This document shows, piece by piece, positions 1 to 8,330 of a DNA stretch of 46,304 nucleotides. The notes under the pieces are model-generated. The model was not told the DNA's origin, searched no databases, and saw nothing but the letters and a program-made list of their open reading frames with translations. Position 1 is the stretch's first letter. Each line of letters starts with the position of its first letter. The stretch comes from Gammaproteobacteria bacterium (GTDB taxonomy: Bacteria; Pseudomonadota; Gammaproteobacteria; GCA-001735895): positions 1-46,304 of the forward strand of contig JANTFI010000006.1 in NCBI GenBank assembly GCA_024763505.1. The letters are read 5' to 3'. Position numbers and translations under genes: made by a program.

Positions 1-41
1 CTTGATTTCTCCATTTTAAACTTCCGCTAACCTGATATCAT

Positions 42-88
42 GTTGCATATATATTTCATAAATTGATTTTTTGAAATACATATGCAAC
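42..88. promoter_or_regulatory. Inverted repeat upstream of the RES-Xre module (probable operator or terminator of the preceding unit)
   Basis: The arms GTTGCATATATATTTCA (42-58) and TGAAATACATATGCAAC (72-88) are complementary at 16 of 17 positions, with a 13-base AT-rich spacer. It sits about 90 bases before the antitoxin start. Antitoxins of this family autoregulate by binding palindromes in their own promoter, so an operator is likely. A terminator of a gene left of the window is the alternative, but no clear T-run follows in either direction. Confidence 0.5.
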
Positions 89-98
89 ACTAAATCAA

Positions 99-131
99 CT
101 TGAACAAGTACGCTTCAGCTCAATGTTCAAG
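99..131. promoter_or_regulatory. Second inverted repeat in the RES-Xre promoter region
   Basis: Perfect 8-base arms CTTGAACA (99-106) and TGTTCAAG (124-131) are separated by 17 bases, about 50 bases before the antitoxin ATG. It is unrelated in sequence to the repeat at 42-88. The position suits an operator overlapping the promoter. No -35/-10 pair could be assigned with confidence. Confidence 0.4.
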
Positions 132-178
132 CACTACTAAACCGAATTCCTGTATAGCGAACCACGAGAAGCAACATC

Positions 179-517
179 ATGACAACTGCCGTTGCAAAGG
201 TAATAGACCAAATCAACCAGATAGGCGCTTTCAAAGGCGTTGATCTGGCCAACATCACCGAGGTATCGACTCCTACGTTTTCCCGCTGGAAACAGGGCAA
301 AGCAACACCTGATACTCGCAAACAGTTAATCCTTTCCGACCTCAGATACGTGGTCGATTCACTGTCCGAGTATTACCAGCCGGATGAAATCCGCCTTTGG
401 TTGTTTGCCGACAATCAGCTTCTCGATGGAAAAAAGGCCATCGACCTCATCCAGAACCACCAAACCGAAAAAGTACTCGAAGCCATCGAGCGCCTTTCCT
501 CGCACGCCTACCTGTAA
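179..517 (+). CDS. Xre/MbcA/ParS-type antitoxin of a RES-Xre toxin-antitoxin pair
   Basis: A 112-residue protein. Residues about 5-50 look like a short helix-turn-helix DNA-binding region (the stretch containing STPTFSRWKQGKATP). Residues about 68-112 resemble the MbcA/ParS/Xre toxin-binding domain (DUF2384), with the typical pattern LWLFADNQLLDGKKAIDLI. Such antitoxins block the active site of a RES-domain toxin and repress their own operon. The toxin gene starts eight bases after the stop, in the usual antitoxin-then-toxin order. Two inverted repeats upstream may be its operators. The start is the ATG at 179, with a weak GAGAAG-like ribosome binding site. Family assignment is by pattern, supported strongly by the neighbour. 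Confidence 0.85.
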   Translation: MTTAVAKVIDQINQIGAFKGVDLANITEVSTPTFSRWKQGKATPDTRKQLILSDLRYVVDSLSEYYQPDEIRLWLFADNQLLDGKKAIDLIQNHQTEKVLEAIERLSSHAYL

Positions 518-525
518 TTCTACAA

Positions 526-1062
526 ATGATCCACGACATCGAGATCGTCGACACCCTGGATTCGATGAGTCCAGACGAATACTCAGGGAGTATCTGGCGC
601 ACAACATGGCAAGGACGATCGCCCCTGCTGGGCGGCACGGGAGGGGGCCGCTGGAGCCCAAGCAGTGGATTCGAAACCCTATATACCAGCTTCGAAAAAG
701 ACACCTCTATCAGCGAATTACATTACCACTTGTCTCAGGCCCCAGTATTCTCGTCGTCGAACGTAGAGATCCGGGAGCTTGGTATTCACAAAATCCATAT
801 CCTGGATTTAACGACAAAGTCCGCCTTGAAAAAATTGCATATCGATGCAAGAAATCATACAAAAGATCAGTTATTCCGATGCCAGCGAATAGGAGGGGCC
901 GCATACTTTCTCGGACTCCAGGGCATACTTGTACCTAGTTATCGGACCCCCGGCACAAATTGCGTGATTTTTTCAGAGCGGCTGGATATTGACCAACTGG
1001 AAGAGAAATCCAGCCAGCCAATTAACTGGCCAGCATGGATTAAGTCCAGGAATTCGAAATAA
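526..1062 (+). CDS. RES-domain toxin (NAD+-degrading family)
   Basis: A 178-residue protein starting at the ATG at 526, eight bases after the antitoxin stop; the frame is open further upstream but that part overlaps the antitoxin and looks non-coding. Family hallmarks are visible: Arg25 in IWRTT, the glycine-rich GGRWSP segment near 40-45, Tyr53 in LYTS, Glu64 in SELHYH, and Ser138 in VPSYR followed by NCVIF. Characterised RES toxins such as MbcT and RES-Xre toxins of Pseudomonas and Photorhabdus deplete cellular NAD+ by hydrolysis or phosphorolysis, causing growth arrest. All expected catalytic residues seem present, so the toxin is probably active; this is inference from family knowledge. 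Confidence 0.85.
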   Translation: MIHDIEIVDTLDSMSPDEYSGSIWRTTWQGRSPLLGGTGGGRWSPSSGFETLYTSFEKDTSISELHYHLSQAPVFSSSNVEIRELGIHKIHILDLTTKSALKKLHIDARNHTKDQLFRCQRIGGAAYFLGLQGILVPSYRTPGTNCVIFSERLDIDQLEEKSSQPINWPAWIKSRNSK

Positions 1063-1257
1063 CCAGATTTCGGTCAGATTATTTTTAGGTTATTCGGTCG
1101 TGTGGATTTTAGGCTTTTGTGTTCTGCAACAAACCTCGAGGACTCTGAGCCGGATCGGCTGACGGGCCAAGAGTGGCGGCCCGAGACCTGCGGGAACTGA
1201 AATTACGAAAAAGGTCAATGTCGGAGACCAATTGCTATTTAGTCAATGGCTCGCCCA

Positions 1258-1286
1258 TAAAAAAAGCCCATGCAAAACATGGGCTT
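1258..1286 (-). terminator. Intrinsic terminator of tRNA-Lys
   Basis: On the minus strand a hairpin with arms AAGCCCATG / CATGGGCTT (plus coordinates 1264-1272 and 1278-1286, loop of five bases) is followed by a run of T, seen as the A-run at 1258-1265 on the plus strand. It begins ten bases after the tRNA 3' end. Confidence 0.85.
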
Positions 1287-1296
1287 ATCTTAAATA

Positions 1297-1372
1297 TGGT
1301 GGGCCGTGGGCGATTCGAACGCCCGACCAATTGATTAAAAGTCAACTGCTCTACCGGCTGAGCTAACGGCCC
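1297..1372 (-). tRNA. tRNA-Lys (anticodon TTT)
   Basis: A 76-base tRNA on the minus strand. The acceptor stem pairs GGGCCGT with ACGGCCC, and CCA is encoded at the 3' end (TGGT at 1297-1300 on the plus strand). The D-arm (TTAGCTCAGCCGGTAGAGC), anticodon loop CTTTTAA and T-arm with GTTCGAATC are all present. The anticodon TTT lies at plus positions 1337-1339. It is a single isolated tRNA gene with its own promoter and terminator. Confidence 0.97.
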
Positions 1373-1389
1373 CTTGAAAAGGAAGGGGA

Positions 1390-1417
1390 ATCATACTGAT
1401 TCCTTTTTTTATTTCAA
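1390..1417 (-). promoter_or_regulatory. Sigma-70 promoter of tRNA-Lys
   Basis: On the minus strand TTGAAA (1417-1412), a 16-base spacer and TATGAT (1395-1390) form a near-consensus promoter. Transcription would begin near 1383, about ten bases before the mature tRNA. The stretch after the -10 is TCCCC, a G+C-rich discriminator of the kind linked to stringent control of stable RNA genes. The -10 overlaps a short palindrome, GGAATCA-tac-TGATTCC at 1387-1403. Confidence 0.75.
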
Positions 1418-1455
1418 GCGATTTTGTCTCTATTTCTTGCCTGAAACCGCGCTTT

Positions 1456-2718
1456 TTAAAGCGCTTCCAGCTTGCGCAGGGACGAGGGCAGCAAGCGCAG
1501 TTCGACCAGCGAAGTGAGTAATACGGCTGTCCAGCTGGCTTCTTCGTAGAGCATCTTGTAGTACTGCATTTTCATGGTTAGCGCGCTGCCCAGCACAATG
1601 CCACCAAAGGCGATGAAAGAGCCGACTGCCAGCGTCGAGATTCCGGTGATACCCTGACCGAAGGTACAGCCCAGTGCCAGTGTACCGCCGATTCCCATTA
1701 GCATCGCGCCAATGAAGTGCATGAAGAAATCCTTGAAGTTGACGAACCATTCAATACGGAAACTTTTCGACAGCAGCGCCCAGGCCAGTGAACCCAGAAT
1801 GACGCCAAATACGGCAAAAATTCCAAAAGAGAGGATACTTTTCTCAAAACCGGACAGGGTGTAGCCCACGGTTTGCGCCATCGGGTTTACGAAGGTGAAC
1901 GACTGGGTGTTGAGAGGACGACCCATCGCCGGTTTGCCTTCTTCATCTTCCGACAGCATATCCCATTCTTCGTAGAATGACGGCAGGCTGTAACTTTCGC
2001 CATCGGCTTCAACCTGAATATTGGCGCTGACATACCAGGCGGCCAGTATTACCAGCCCGATCACCAGGCCACCGAGTATATTATCGCGACTGGATCTGAA
2101 TTCGGTTGATTTGAAGATATAAATCGCCAGCAGGGTTACCAGCGCGAGGCCGACCACCAGCCGTATCAGAACGGCATTTTCTGGGGACAGCAGCGAACCG
2201 ATATCGGATTTGCCTGAATCCAGACTGATCGCCAGCGGGTTGACCCAGTCATAAAACAGGATGCTGTAAATGGTTTGGTCGGAACCCGGGAACGGGGTCG
2301 TCATGTAAAAAGCAAATGTGCCGAGCACCACCAGTACGATCAATGATTTGATATTTCCGCCGCCGATTCGCACCAGCGTCTTGTTACCGCAGCCACTGGC
2401 AAAGGTCATGCCGATGCCGAACAGAAAGCCACCGATCAGATTCTCGACCCAGATGATGCGCGTATCACGATAGGGTGGAAAAGTCGTGTCTACCGAAAGC
2501 ATGCCCAGATATTCCAGCACCACAACTCCAGCCAGCGCTACTGCGATGGCCAGCAACCAGGCGCGAAAACGGCTGTAATCGCCCATATTGACCATGTCGG
2601 AGACAGCACCCATGGTGCAAAAATTGGTTTTGTTGGCCACCAGTCCGATGATGAATGCCAGCGCGAAAGCAGACCACAGCAAGACGGACTGGGCCTCGGC
2701 AAAGGATTCAAAAGTCAT
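1456..2718 (-). CDS. yeeE: YeeE/YedE (TsuA-like) thiosulfate/sulfur-compound transporter
   Basis: A 420-residue, strongly hydrophobic inner-membrane protein with about nine to ten membrane segments. It has the family's duplicated architecture with conserved cysteines: Cys34 in KTNFCTMG, Cys110 in FASGCGNK and Cys351 in LALGCTFGQG. In the structurally studied YeeE/TsuA family these three cysteines line the path and relay thiosulfate across the membrane. A soluble loop rich in D/E at about 236-275 separates the halves. No tusA-like or sulfur-oxidation partner is adjacent. The exact substrate (thiosulfate or another sulfane compound) cannot be read from sequence. The leader can form a structure that hides its GGAG ribosome binding site. 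Confidence 0.88.
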   Translation of the reverse strand: MTFESFAEAQSVLLWSAFALAFIIGLVANKTNFCTMGAVSDMVNMGDYSRFRAWLLAIAVALAGVVVLEYLGMLSVDTTFPPYRDTRIIWVENLIGGFLFGIGMTFASGCGNKTLVRIGGGNIKSLIVLVVLGTFAFYMTTPFPGSDQTIYSILFYDWVNPLAISLDSGKSDIGSLLSPENAVLIRLVVGLALVTLLAIYIFKSTEFRSSRDNILGGLVIGLVILAAWYVSANIQVEADGESYSLPSFYEEWDMLSEDEEGKPAMGRPLNTQSFTFVNPMAQTVGYTLSGFEKSILSFGIFAVFGVILGSLAWALLSKSFRIEWFVNFKDFFMHFIGAMLMGIGGTLALGCTFGQGITGISTLAVGSFIAFGGIVLGSALTMKMQYYKMLYEEASWTAVLLTSLVELRLLPSSLRKLEAL

Positions 2719-2725
2719 AGAAATT

Positions 2726-2780
2726 CTCCGGTCAGATCAAAGTTAATGTAAGTTAGCTTAGCCGACGCAGCTTACCGGAG
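2726..2780 (-). promoter_or_regulatory. Structured leader of yeeE that can sequester its ribosome binding site
   Basis: On the minus-strand transcript CTCCGGT (plus 2774-2780) is exactly complementary to ACCGGAG (plus 2726-2732), and the latter contains the GGAG ribosome binding site just before the yeeE ATG. Just inside, GTAAG and CTTAC can also pair. The arrangement suggests translational control by a riboswitch, thermosensor or trans factor, but no known riboswitch class was recognised. Confidence 0.4.
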
Positions 2781-2883
2781 TTCTATTTCAAATCAAGTGC
2801 CGAACGGGTCACCCTATGTTCTGACAACCGCTTGATCTGCAAGAATGGAATGGGGACGAGCCCCCCCGACAGTGAATCGATGG

Positions 2884-2907
2884 AACCCGACCCGGGGTGG
2901 TCGGGTT
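2884..2907 (-). terminator. Probable terminator hairpin after the tol-pal operon
   Basis: A perfect 9-base-pair stem AACCCGACC / GGTCGGGTT with a six-base loop begins ten bases downstream of the cpoB stop. No T-run follows on the minus strand, so termination may be weak or the stem may instead stabilise the mRNA end. Confidence 0.5.
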
Positions 2908-2916
2908 TGGTGGCAA

Positions 2917-3849
2917 CTAATGTCCTTCGCGTCGCATGCGATCCAGTCGCTTTGCCGCCAGTCGTGCGGCAGTGCTCTTGGGATTTTGCTTGCGCAACTG
3001 GGTGAGAATGGCTCTGGCCTTTTCAAACTGGTGCAATTCGTACCAGGTGTAGCCGAGCTTGAGCATGGCATCCGGCACCTTGTTGCTGGAGGGATATCGC
3101 TTCAGTACGGTTTGAAACTCTTTGACGGCTTGCTCAAACTGGCGGGTGACATAATTCGACTCGCCCAGCCAGTATTGCGAATTACCCGCGTAACTGCTGT
3201 CCGGGTATTTCGACAAAAAGCTTTTGAATGCGGCATTGGCCGCCTTGTAGCGACCTTCCTTGAGCATATCGAAAGCCTTTTGATAGGCTGCGCGTTCTTC
3301 ACTCATGGTGGCAGAGGGGCGGGGCTTTTGTACCGCCGGCGAGGCAACCGGTTGCCCGGTAACCGGCTTCACCTCGACCGGTGGCGTCATCGACACGGGG
3401 GGCGGCGTCACTGTAGTGGCTTTTTGCTTCGGCATGCCGGTTGGGCTGGATGCGGGTTGTGTGTTGGCGTTTTGCTGCGATGGCGCGGCGGCTGCGGGCG
3501 TGCGGCTGGAGGTGATTTCGAGTTCACGCAAACGTCGATCGGTATCCAGATACAGTTCACGTTGCCGCTTCTTGACGCCGGCCAGATCATGATTCTGCTG
3601 CTCCAGCATACCGCGAAGCGAGCTGACTTCATCGGCCAGATCATCCATCCGCTGAATCAGTTCAAGCAAGCCGCGGTTATCCAGCAAGCGACGCAGTTTT
3701 GCCATATCAGTTTGCAATTGTTGTACCTGCTGTTGCAAGCTGGCAGGGGTATTCGCGGCAGTGGCGGATTGCGCCAATACCGCAGGTGTCGCCAGCAACA
3801 GACCAGCCAGTAATCCACGCTGCAAAATTTTCATATCGAAATGATTCAT
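2917..3849 (-). CDS. cpoB: CpoB/YbgF, TPR-containing coordinator of cell constriction
   Basis: A 310-residue periplasmic protein with a signal peptide (hydrophobic segment at about 11-26 ending AVLAQS). A coiled-coil segment at about 38-105 is Q/L rich and mediates trimer formation in the family. A Pro/Thr/Ala-rich linker (about 115-175) leads to TPR-like repeats at about 180-300 (AYQKAFDMLKEGRYKAANAAF and successors). CpoB links Tol-Pal function to PBP1b-driven septal peptidoglycan synthesis. It is the last gene of the operon, 19 bases after pal. The ATG at 3849 is preferred because AAGGGG lies just upstream; Met6 is the alternative. Confidence 0.92.
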   Translation of the reverse strand: MNHFDMKILQRGLLAGLLLATPAVLAQSATAANTPASLQQQVQQLQTDMAKLRRLLDNRGLLELIQRMDDLADEVSSLRGMLEQQNHDLAGVKKRQRELYLDTDRRLRELEITSSRTPAAAAPSQQNANTQPASSPTGMPKQKATTVTPPPVSMTPPVEVKPVTGQPVASPAVQKPRPSATMSEERAAYQKAFDMLKEGRYKAANAAFKSFLSKYPDSSYAGNSQYWLGESNYVTRQFEQAVKEFQTVLKRYPSSNKVPDAMLKLGYTWYELHQFEKARAILTQLRKQNPKSTAARLAAKRLDRMRREGH

Positions 3850-3868
3850 CGTTTTCCCCTTGGCCGGC

Positions 3869-4444
3869 TTATTTCACCTGATACTGTAATTCGACCCGGC
3901 GATTTTTCGACCAGGCAGCTTCGTCATGGCCGAGCACGGCCGGTTGTTCTTCGCCATAGCTGATAGTGTCGATCTGGTCGGTGGATGCACCCTGAAACAG
4001 CAGAATACGGCGTACCGACTGGGCGCGCCGATCACCCAGCGCCAGATTATAATCACGTGACCCTCGCTCGTCGGTATGGCCGACCAGAGTCACCCGCACG
4101 TTGCCGTTTTCGGCCAGAAAAGCACCATGGGCTTCGAGCAGAACCATAGAGTCTTCATCGACCTTGGCGCTGTCGTAATCAAAATAGATAGTTCTCGCGG
4201 CTAGTGGCGTGTCCGGTTGTGCCAGTAATTCTTCAGCGCTCAAGGTGTCCTGTTGCATCGCACTGGCTTCGGCGTCGGAGCCGGCAATCGGCGTCGCGCC
4301 CTCACCGGTTTGCCCGTTGGCATCCTGACCGGCCTGCTGTGCTGCTGCATCCTGTTCGGTCTGGTTTTTAACCGCTTCGGGTTGCTGTGCGCAACCGGCC
4401 AGCAATAACAGGCTCAACAGCCCGGCTGATAGATATCGATTCAT
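3869..4444 (-). CDS. pal: Pal, peptidoglycan-associated outer-membrane lipoprotein
   Basis: A 191-residue lipoprotein starting at the ATG at 4444, which follows a good AGGAG site; a longer open frame to 4492 overlaps tolB and is not needed. The signal peptide ends in a lipobox LLAGC with Cys18 as the lipidated residue. A linker rich in Q, A, G and E (about 20-80) leads to a C-terminal OmpA-like domain (about 85-191) that binds peptidoglycan diaminopimelate. Typical patterns TIYFDYDSAKV, VGHTDERGS and ALGDRRAQSVRR are present. Pal is pulled to the division site by TolB and TolQRA. Confidence 0.96.
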   Translation of the reverse strand: MNRYLSAGLLSLLLLAGCAQQPEAVKNQTEQDAAAQQAGQDANGQTGEGATPIAGSDAEASAMQQDTLSAEELLAQPDTPLAARTIYFDYDSAKVDEDSMVLLEAHGAFLAENGNVRVTLVGHTDERGSRDYNLALGDRRAQSVRRILLFQGASTDQIDTISYGEEQPAVLGHDEAAWSKNRRVELQYQVK

Positions 4445-4461
4445 GTTTTGCTCCTGATGAG

Positions 4462-5781
4462 TTATTGCCTGTTTTGTTTGAAGGGACCCCATACCGGCTC
4501 CCGGATATCGCCCTGCTGATCAGACAGTTTATGCTTCGAGCGGCCATCGCGCGACACCATATACAGCACGCCCTTGTTGCCCAGGGTGCTGGCATACAAC
4601 ACCATTTCGCCATTCGGCGAATACGAGGGTGATTCATCCAGCTTGTTACGCGTCAGCAGGTTGAGATTATCATTTTCTCGATCCAGCTCGGCAATGCGGT
4701 ATTGACCGCCTTCGCCGTACACCATCACCAGCCGCTTGCCATCCGGCGATACATCGGCGGCAGTGTTGTAGCGTCCTTCGAACGTGAGCCGACGCGGTGA
4801 ACCGCCGTTTAGCGACACTTCGTACAATTGTGGTTTGCCGCTGCGGTCCGAGGTAAAAACAATGGACTGGCCATCCGGCATCCAGACCGGTTCGGTATCG
4901 ATAGCGCGGTGGCGGGTCAATCGTCGCAATTTTTTGCTGGCGACATCCATCACGTAGATATCGGCACTGCGATCTTTCGACAGTACGATCGCCAGTTGCT
5001 TGCCATCCGGCGACCAGGCAGGCGCACTGTTCAAGCCCCTGAAGCCGGACACCTTGCTGCGACGTGCCGTGGCCAGATGCTGGATAAAGATTTCCGGACG
5101 CTTGTTTTCGAACGACACATAGGCCAGCGATTGTCCATCCGGCGACCAGCTCGGCGACATCAAGGGTTGGTCGGACTCGAGTATGGTTTGCGGGTTAAAG
5201 CCATCGGTATCGGCCACCTGTAACACATAGCGGCGGTTTTTCTGGCCGTGCACGCTGACATAGGCGATGCGAGTATTAAAAGCGCCGCGGGTGCCGGTGA
5301 TTTTTTCATAAATCAAATCGCTGATTTCGTGCGCGGTGGTGCGCAGGTTGCGCAGCCGTACCGGAAAACTGTAGCCGAGCAATTGCTTTTGCTTGAGCAC
5401 ATCAAGCAACTGGAATTGCACATCGAGCTTGCCGCCGGATTTGTTGAGAATGCGCCCGACCACCAGATATTCCTGCCCGATCGAGCGCCAGCGCGGGTAA
5501 ACCACGTCCTTGCTGTAATGCGGTTGTTCGGGATACTTCGAAGCATTCAGCACCTTGAACACGCCGCTGCGATTGAGGTTTTGCGAAATGATTTCGGCAA
5601 CATCGGTTTTCAGTTTGAGCGGCAGGCTGGCGCTGTCGAATTCGACCACCGCCATCGGGATCGCGCCTTCCACCCCTTCGGTGATTTCGATGGTGATGAC
5701 GGCTTGCGCCGGCAAACTGAGCAGCGAAAGCCCGAACAGCAGGCCAGAGAAAATCCACTTGATTGCGATGCTTTTATTCAT
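4462..5781 (-). CDS. tolB: TolB, periplasmic beta-propeller of the Tol-Pal system
   Basis: A 439-residue protein, close to the family's usual length. A cleavable signal peptide ends in LPAQA near residue 27. An N-terminal alpha/beta domain (about 28-165) is followed by five to six PD40-type propeller blades, seen as repeated SPDG motifs ([63 protein letters not shown]). TolB binds Pal and TolA in the periplasm. The start overlaps the end of tolA by eight bases, showing translational coupling. Confidence 0.96.
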   Translation of the reverse strand: MNKSIAIKWIFSGLLFGLSLLSLPAQAVITIEITEGVEGAIPMAVVEFDSASLPLKLKTDVAEIISQNLNRSGVFKVLNASKYPEQPHYSKDVVYPRWRSIGQEYLVVGRILNKSGGKLDVQFQLLDVLKQKQLLGYSFPVRLRNLRTTAHEISDLIYEKITGTRGAFNTRIAYVSVHGQKNRRYVLQVADTDGFNPQTILESDQPLMSPSWSPDGQSLAYVSFENKRPEIFIQHLATARRSKVSGFRGLNSAPAWSPDGKQLAIVLSKDRSADIYVMDVASKKLRRLTRHRAIDTEPVWMPDGQSIVFTSDRSGKPQLYEVSLNGGSPRRLTFEGRYNTAADVSPDGKRLVMVYGEGGQYRIAELDRENDNLNLLTRNKLDESPSYSPNGEMVLYASTLGNKGVLYMVSRDGRSKHKLSDQQGDIREPVWGPFKQNRQ

Positions 5782-6700
5782 TCGGTTTAAATTTCAGGAT
5801 AATGTTTCGCTCAAACAGAGCCGGATCTTTTGGCTTCGGTAACGGGTCCGATTTTAACACGGCTGCCTCGACTGACAGACGATATTCGCGCGTGCCGGGG
5901 CAATTGCCAAAGGTCACATCAAGGATGATGCCGCCCGGCCCCTGAATCACCCTCACTTCACACAAGGGCTTGCTACCCGCATTGACCGGTTGTCGCCAGT
6001 TACGCGTAATTTTGTCACGTATCATGCTGTAATATTGATTGCGCAGGCTATCCAGTTCGCGTTGCCTTTCTTCGGCAGCGAGCTGTGCCTTTAGTTCCGC
6101 TTCCTTGCGCCGCTGTTCCGCTTCGGCTTTCAGGCGCGCTTCTTTTTCTGCCTTTTTGCGAGCGGCTTCCCTGGCCTTTTTCTCGGCTTCGGCTTTCAGG
6201 CGTTGCTGTTCCTTTTTCTTTTTCAGCGCTTCCGCCTTATGCCGGGCTTCTTCCTTGCGCTTTTTCTCGGCCAGTGCCTTTTGCTTGCGCGCCTGTTCGG
6301 CTTTTTGTTTTTCTAATTGTTCGGCTTTGCGTTTTGCCTCGGCTTTCTTTTTCGCTTCTGCCTGTTTTTTGGCCGCGGCTTCGGCCTTGCGTTTTTTCTC
6401 AGCCTCGGCTTTTTTCTTGCGCTCCAGTGCTTTTTTTCTGTGCAGCTCCTGTTTGCGTTTTTCCGCCAGTTGCTGCAGGCGTTTTTGTTGCTGCTGCTGT
6501 TTTATATTGTGTTCACGCTGACCTAGCTTTTTCTGGTCAATGATTTCAGCTTTGATGGTTTGATCGACCACACCGCGCTTACTGACGACCGGTTTAACCG
6601 GCTCACCACTGAATTCGAGTACCGCCAGCACAATCACCAGACCATGCAAAAGCAGCGAGAATACGATCGCTCGCGGGTGGCGGCGCAGGTTGTGCAGCAT
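5774..6700 (-). CDS. tolA: TolA, envelope-spanning protein of the Tol-Pal system
   Basis: A 308-residue protein with one N-terminal membrane segment (about 11-29) carrying the Ser15-x3-His19 motif that couples TolA to TolQR. A very long Lys/Glu/Ala-rich helix (about 65-220; many [12 protein letters not shown] units) spans the periplasm. The C-terminal globular domain (about 220-308) contacts TolB and Pal, with the conserved pair Cys241-like PLCEVRV and FGNCPG. The antisense strand carries long spurious open frames here because of the repetitive composition. It starts 22 bases after tolR. Confidence 0.94.
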   Translation of the reverse strand: MLHNLRRHPRAIVFSLLLHGLVIVLAVLEFSGEPVKPVVSKRGVVDQTIKAEIIDQKKLGQREHNIKQQQQQKRLQQLAEKRKQELHRKKALERKKKAEAEKKRKAEAAAKKQAEAKKKAEAKRKAEQLEKQKAEQARKQKALAEKKRKEEARHKAEALKKKKEQQRLKAEAEKKAREAARKKAEKEARLKAEAEQRRKEAELKAQLAAEERQRELDSLRNQYYSMIRDKITRNWRQPVNAGSKPLCEVRVIQGPGGIILDVTFGNCPGTREYRLSVEAAVLKSDPLPKPKDPALFERNIILKFKPNE

Positions 6701-6722
6701 TAGTGCGCCATCCTGCGGGTGG

Positions 6723-7154
6723 TCATTGCTGCTTGTCTCCCGGTTCGGTCACCAGTCCAACCGATTCGATCTGCGCCTGCTGCAACAGCACCAGCAGCGA
6801 GACCACGTTCTGGTATTGCCCCTGTTTGTCACCGCGCACCATCACCGGACGGTTTTTCTGTTTTTGCCGCGCCGCGCGCACTGCATCGACCAGTGCATCG
6901 GCACGGATCGCCTGATCGGGCGCATCGGCAATATTAAGAAAATACTGCCCTTCACGATCGATGCTGATCACCACCGGCTCCGGCGCATTGACATCCAGTG
7001 CCTTGGCCGGGGCTTGCGGCAGGTCAACCTCGACTCCCTGCTTGAGCAAGGGCGCGGTGACCATAAAAATGATCAGCAGCACCAGCATTACGTCGATGTA
7101 GGGAACGACGTTGATTTCTGCCTTGGCGCGGCGTTGTCGGGTGCCGGTTGCCAT
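6723..7154 (-). CDS. tolR: TolR, proton-channel partner of TolQ
   Basis: A 143-residue inner-membrane protein of the ExbD/TolR family. The single membrane segment (about 17-38) contains Asp21 in VPYIDVMLVLL, the proton-carrying residue conserved in the family. The periplasmic domain (about 45-143) ends in the usual region before the C-terminus. It forms the motor with TolQ that energises TolA. The gap to tolQ is two bases. Confidence 0.95.
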   Translation of the reverse strand: MATGTRQRRAKAEINVVPYIDVMLVLLIIFMVTAPLLKQGVEVDLPQAPAKALDVNAPEPVVISIDREGQYFLNIADAPDQAIRADALVDAVRAARQKQKNRPVMVRGDKQGQYQNVVSLLVLLQQAQIESVGLVTEPGDKQQ

Positions 7155-7156
7155 AT

Positions 7157-7852
7157 TCAGATACTGGCCGCCGCTGTACTGGCTGGTGCTTGCGCCTGGC
7201 GCTGCAGGATGCCGGTAAATTCTTCAACAAAATTTTCGTAGCGGGCAACCAGAGTGTCGATTTCGGTGGCAAAGGCGTTATAGGCGATGACGGCCGGAAT
7301 CGCCGCCAGCAGACCCATCGCGGTGGCGACCAGCGCTTCGGAAATACCCGGTGCCACCATCGCCAGTGTCGCCTGTTGCACACCGGCCAGTGAGCGGAAT
7401 GATTCCATGATGCCCCATACCGTGCCAAACAGACCGATATACGGGCTGACCGAACCGACCGTGGCGAGGAAGGATAAATTATTTTCCAGCGCCTCGATTT
7501 CACGAGCGGTGGCAACTTTCATCGAGCGGTGAGCGGCATTGATGACATCGGCGCTGGACAGTTCCGCCTTGCGGGCGCGTGCAAATTCTCGAAAGCCGTT
7601 TTCAAAAACCGATTCCATGCCGTAGCGTTTTTCCTGTCGGGTCGATAACTGGCTGAACAAATCGCTCAGATTGATACCCGACCAGAAACGCCCCTCGAAG
7701 GTTTTGGCTTCGCGGCGGCATTGCTTGAGATAGGTCCATTTGATGTAAATCAGCGCCCAGGACAAGACCGAGGCAAGCAATAAAACCAGTAGCACAAACT
7801 GCACGGGCAAACTGGCATTGGCAACCAGATGGCTGATGGACATTTCATTCAT
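7157..7852 (-). CDS. tolQ: TolQ, motor protein of the Tol-Pal system
   Basis: A 231-residue inner-membrane protein of the ExbB/TolQ/MotA family. Three membrane segments lie at about 17-37, 127-149 and 172-194. The conserved Thr144 in GTVWGIM and Thr177 in LVATAMG face the TolR aspartate. The start is the ATG at 7852, whose ATGA overlaps the ybgC stop; a longer frame to 7996 lies inside ybgC and is rejected. The length matches E. coli TolQ (230). Confidence 0.95.
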   Translation of the reverse strand: MNEMSISHLVANASLPVQFVLLVLLLASVLSWALIYIKWTYLKQCRREAKTFEGRFWSGINLSDLFSQLSTRQEKRYGMESVFENGFREFARARKAELSSADVINAAHRSMKVATAREIEALENNLSFLATVGSVSPYIGLFGTVWGIMESFRSLAGVQQATLAMVAPGISEALVATAMGLLAAIPAVIAYNAFATEIDTLVARYENFVEEFTGILQRQAQAPASTAAASI

Positions 7853-8277
7853 GAATCTTGTTCTCGCTGTTGCTGTTGTTGCAGGCTGACGGCTATCGGT
7901 GCCGGGATCGGCGTCGGCTTGAGTACGTCGGCTTTCACGCAAGCCATCTTCACTACGGCTTCGTTGATCAAACGGCTTTGACCCTCGCGCTGGCAAAAGA
8001 TTTCCTGCTTGAATACCAGACTGGCTTTTTTGATCGATTCGATGCGTGTATAGACTTGCAGTTGCTCATTGAAGCGTGCTGCGAGGATAAAATCAACGTG
8101 GATATTTCGCACGACGAAGACGATGTTCTGTTGTAGCAAATCATCCTGTTCGTATCCGAGATCGCGCAAGAATTCAGTGCGCGCGCGCTCGTAAAACTTC
8201 AGATAATTAGCGTAAAAAACCACGCCCCCGGCATCGGTGTCTTCAAAGTAAACTCGGATATTGAATGGTTGGCTCAT
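7849..8277 (-). CDS. ybgC: YbgC, hotdog-fold acyl-CoA thioesterase of the tol-pal operon
   Basis: A 142-residue protein with the 4-hydroxybenzoyl-CoA thioesterase-like active-site region FEDTDAGGVVFYANYLKF; Asp15 is the catalytic acid. YbgC hydrolyses short-chain acyl-CoA or acyl-ACP and interacts with phospholipid metabolism enzymes. It is the first gene of the operon and overlaps tolQ by four bases. The C-terminal tail is Q-rich (SLQQQQQREQ), outside the fold. Confidence 0.93.
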   Translation of the reverse strand: MSQPFNIRVYFEDTDAGGVVFYANYLKFYERARTEFLRDLGYEQDDLLQQNIVFVVRNIHVDFILAARFNEQLQVYTRIESIKKASLVFKQEIFCQREGQSRLINEAVVKMACVKADVLKPTPIPAPIAVSLQQQQQREQDS

Positions 8278-8330
8278 GTTCCGTCCTGGTATGGAATATC
8301 AGAGAATACCGGTTGTTGATTGCACAGGCT

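Noticed and set aside
1063..1257. A possible gene remnant between the RES toxin and tRNA-Lys
   Set aside because: Open frames here are short and in part translate the tRNA itself; no domain or repeat was recognised, so it is left as plain intergenic sequence.
2845..3813. A 322-codon open frame on the plus strand opposite cpoB
   Set aside because: It is the antisense shadow of cpoB; composition is unlike a protein family, and cpoB fits the operon and the family.
6039..6543. Long plus-strand open frames rich in Cys, Phe and Arg opposite tolA
   Set aside because: They arise from the Lys/Glu/Ala repeats of tolA read on the other strand.
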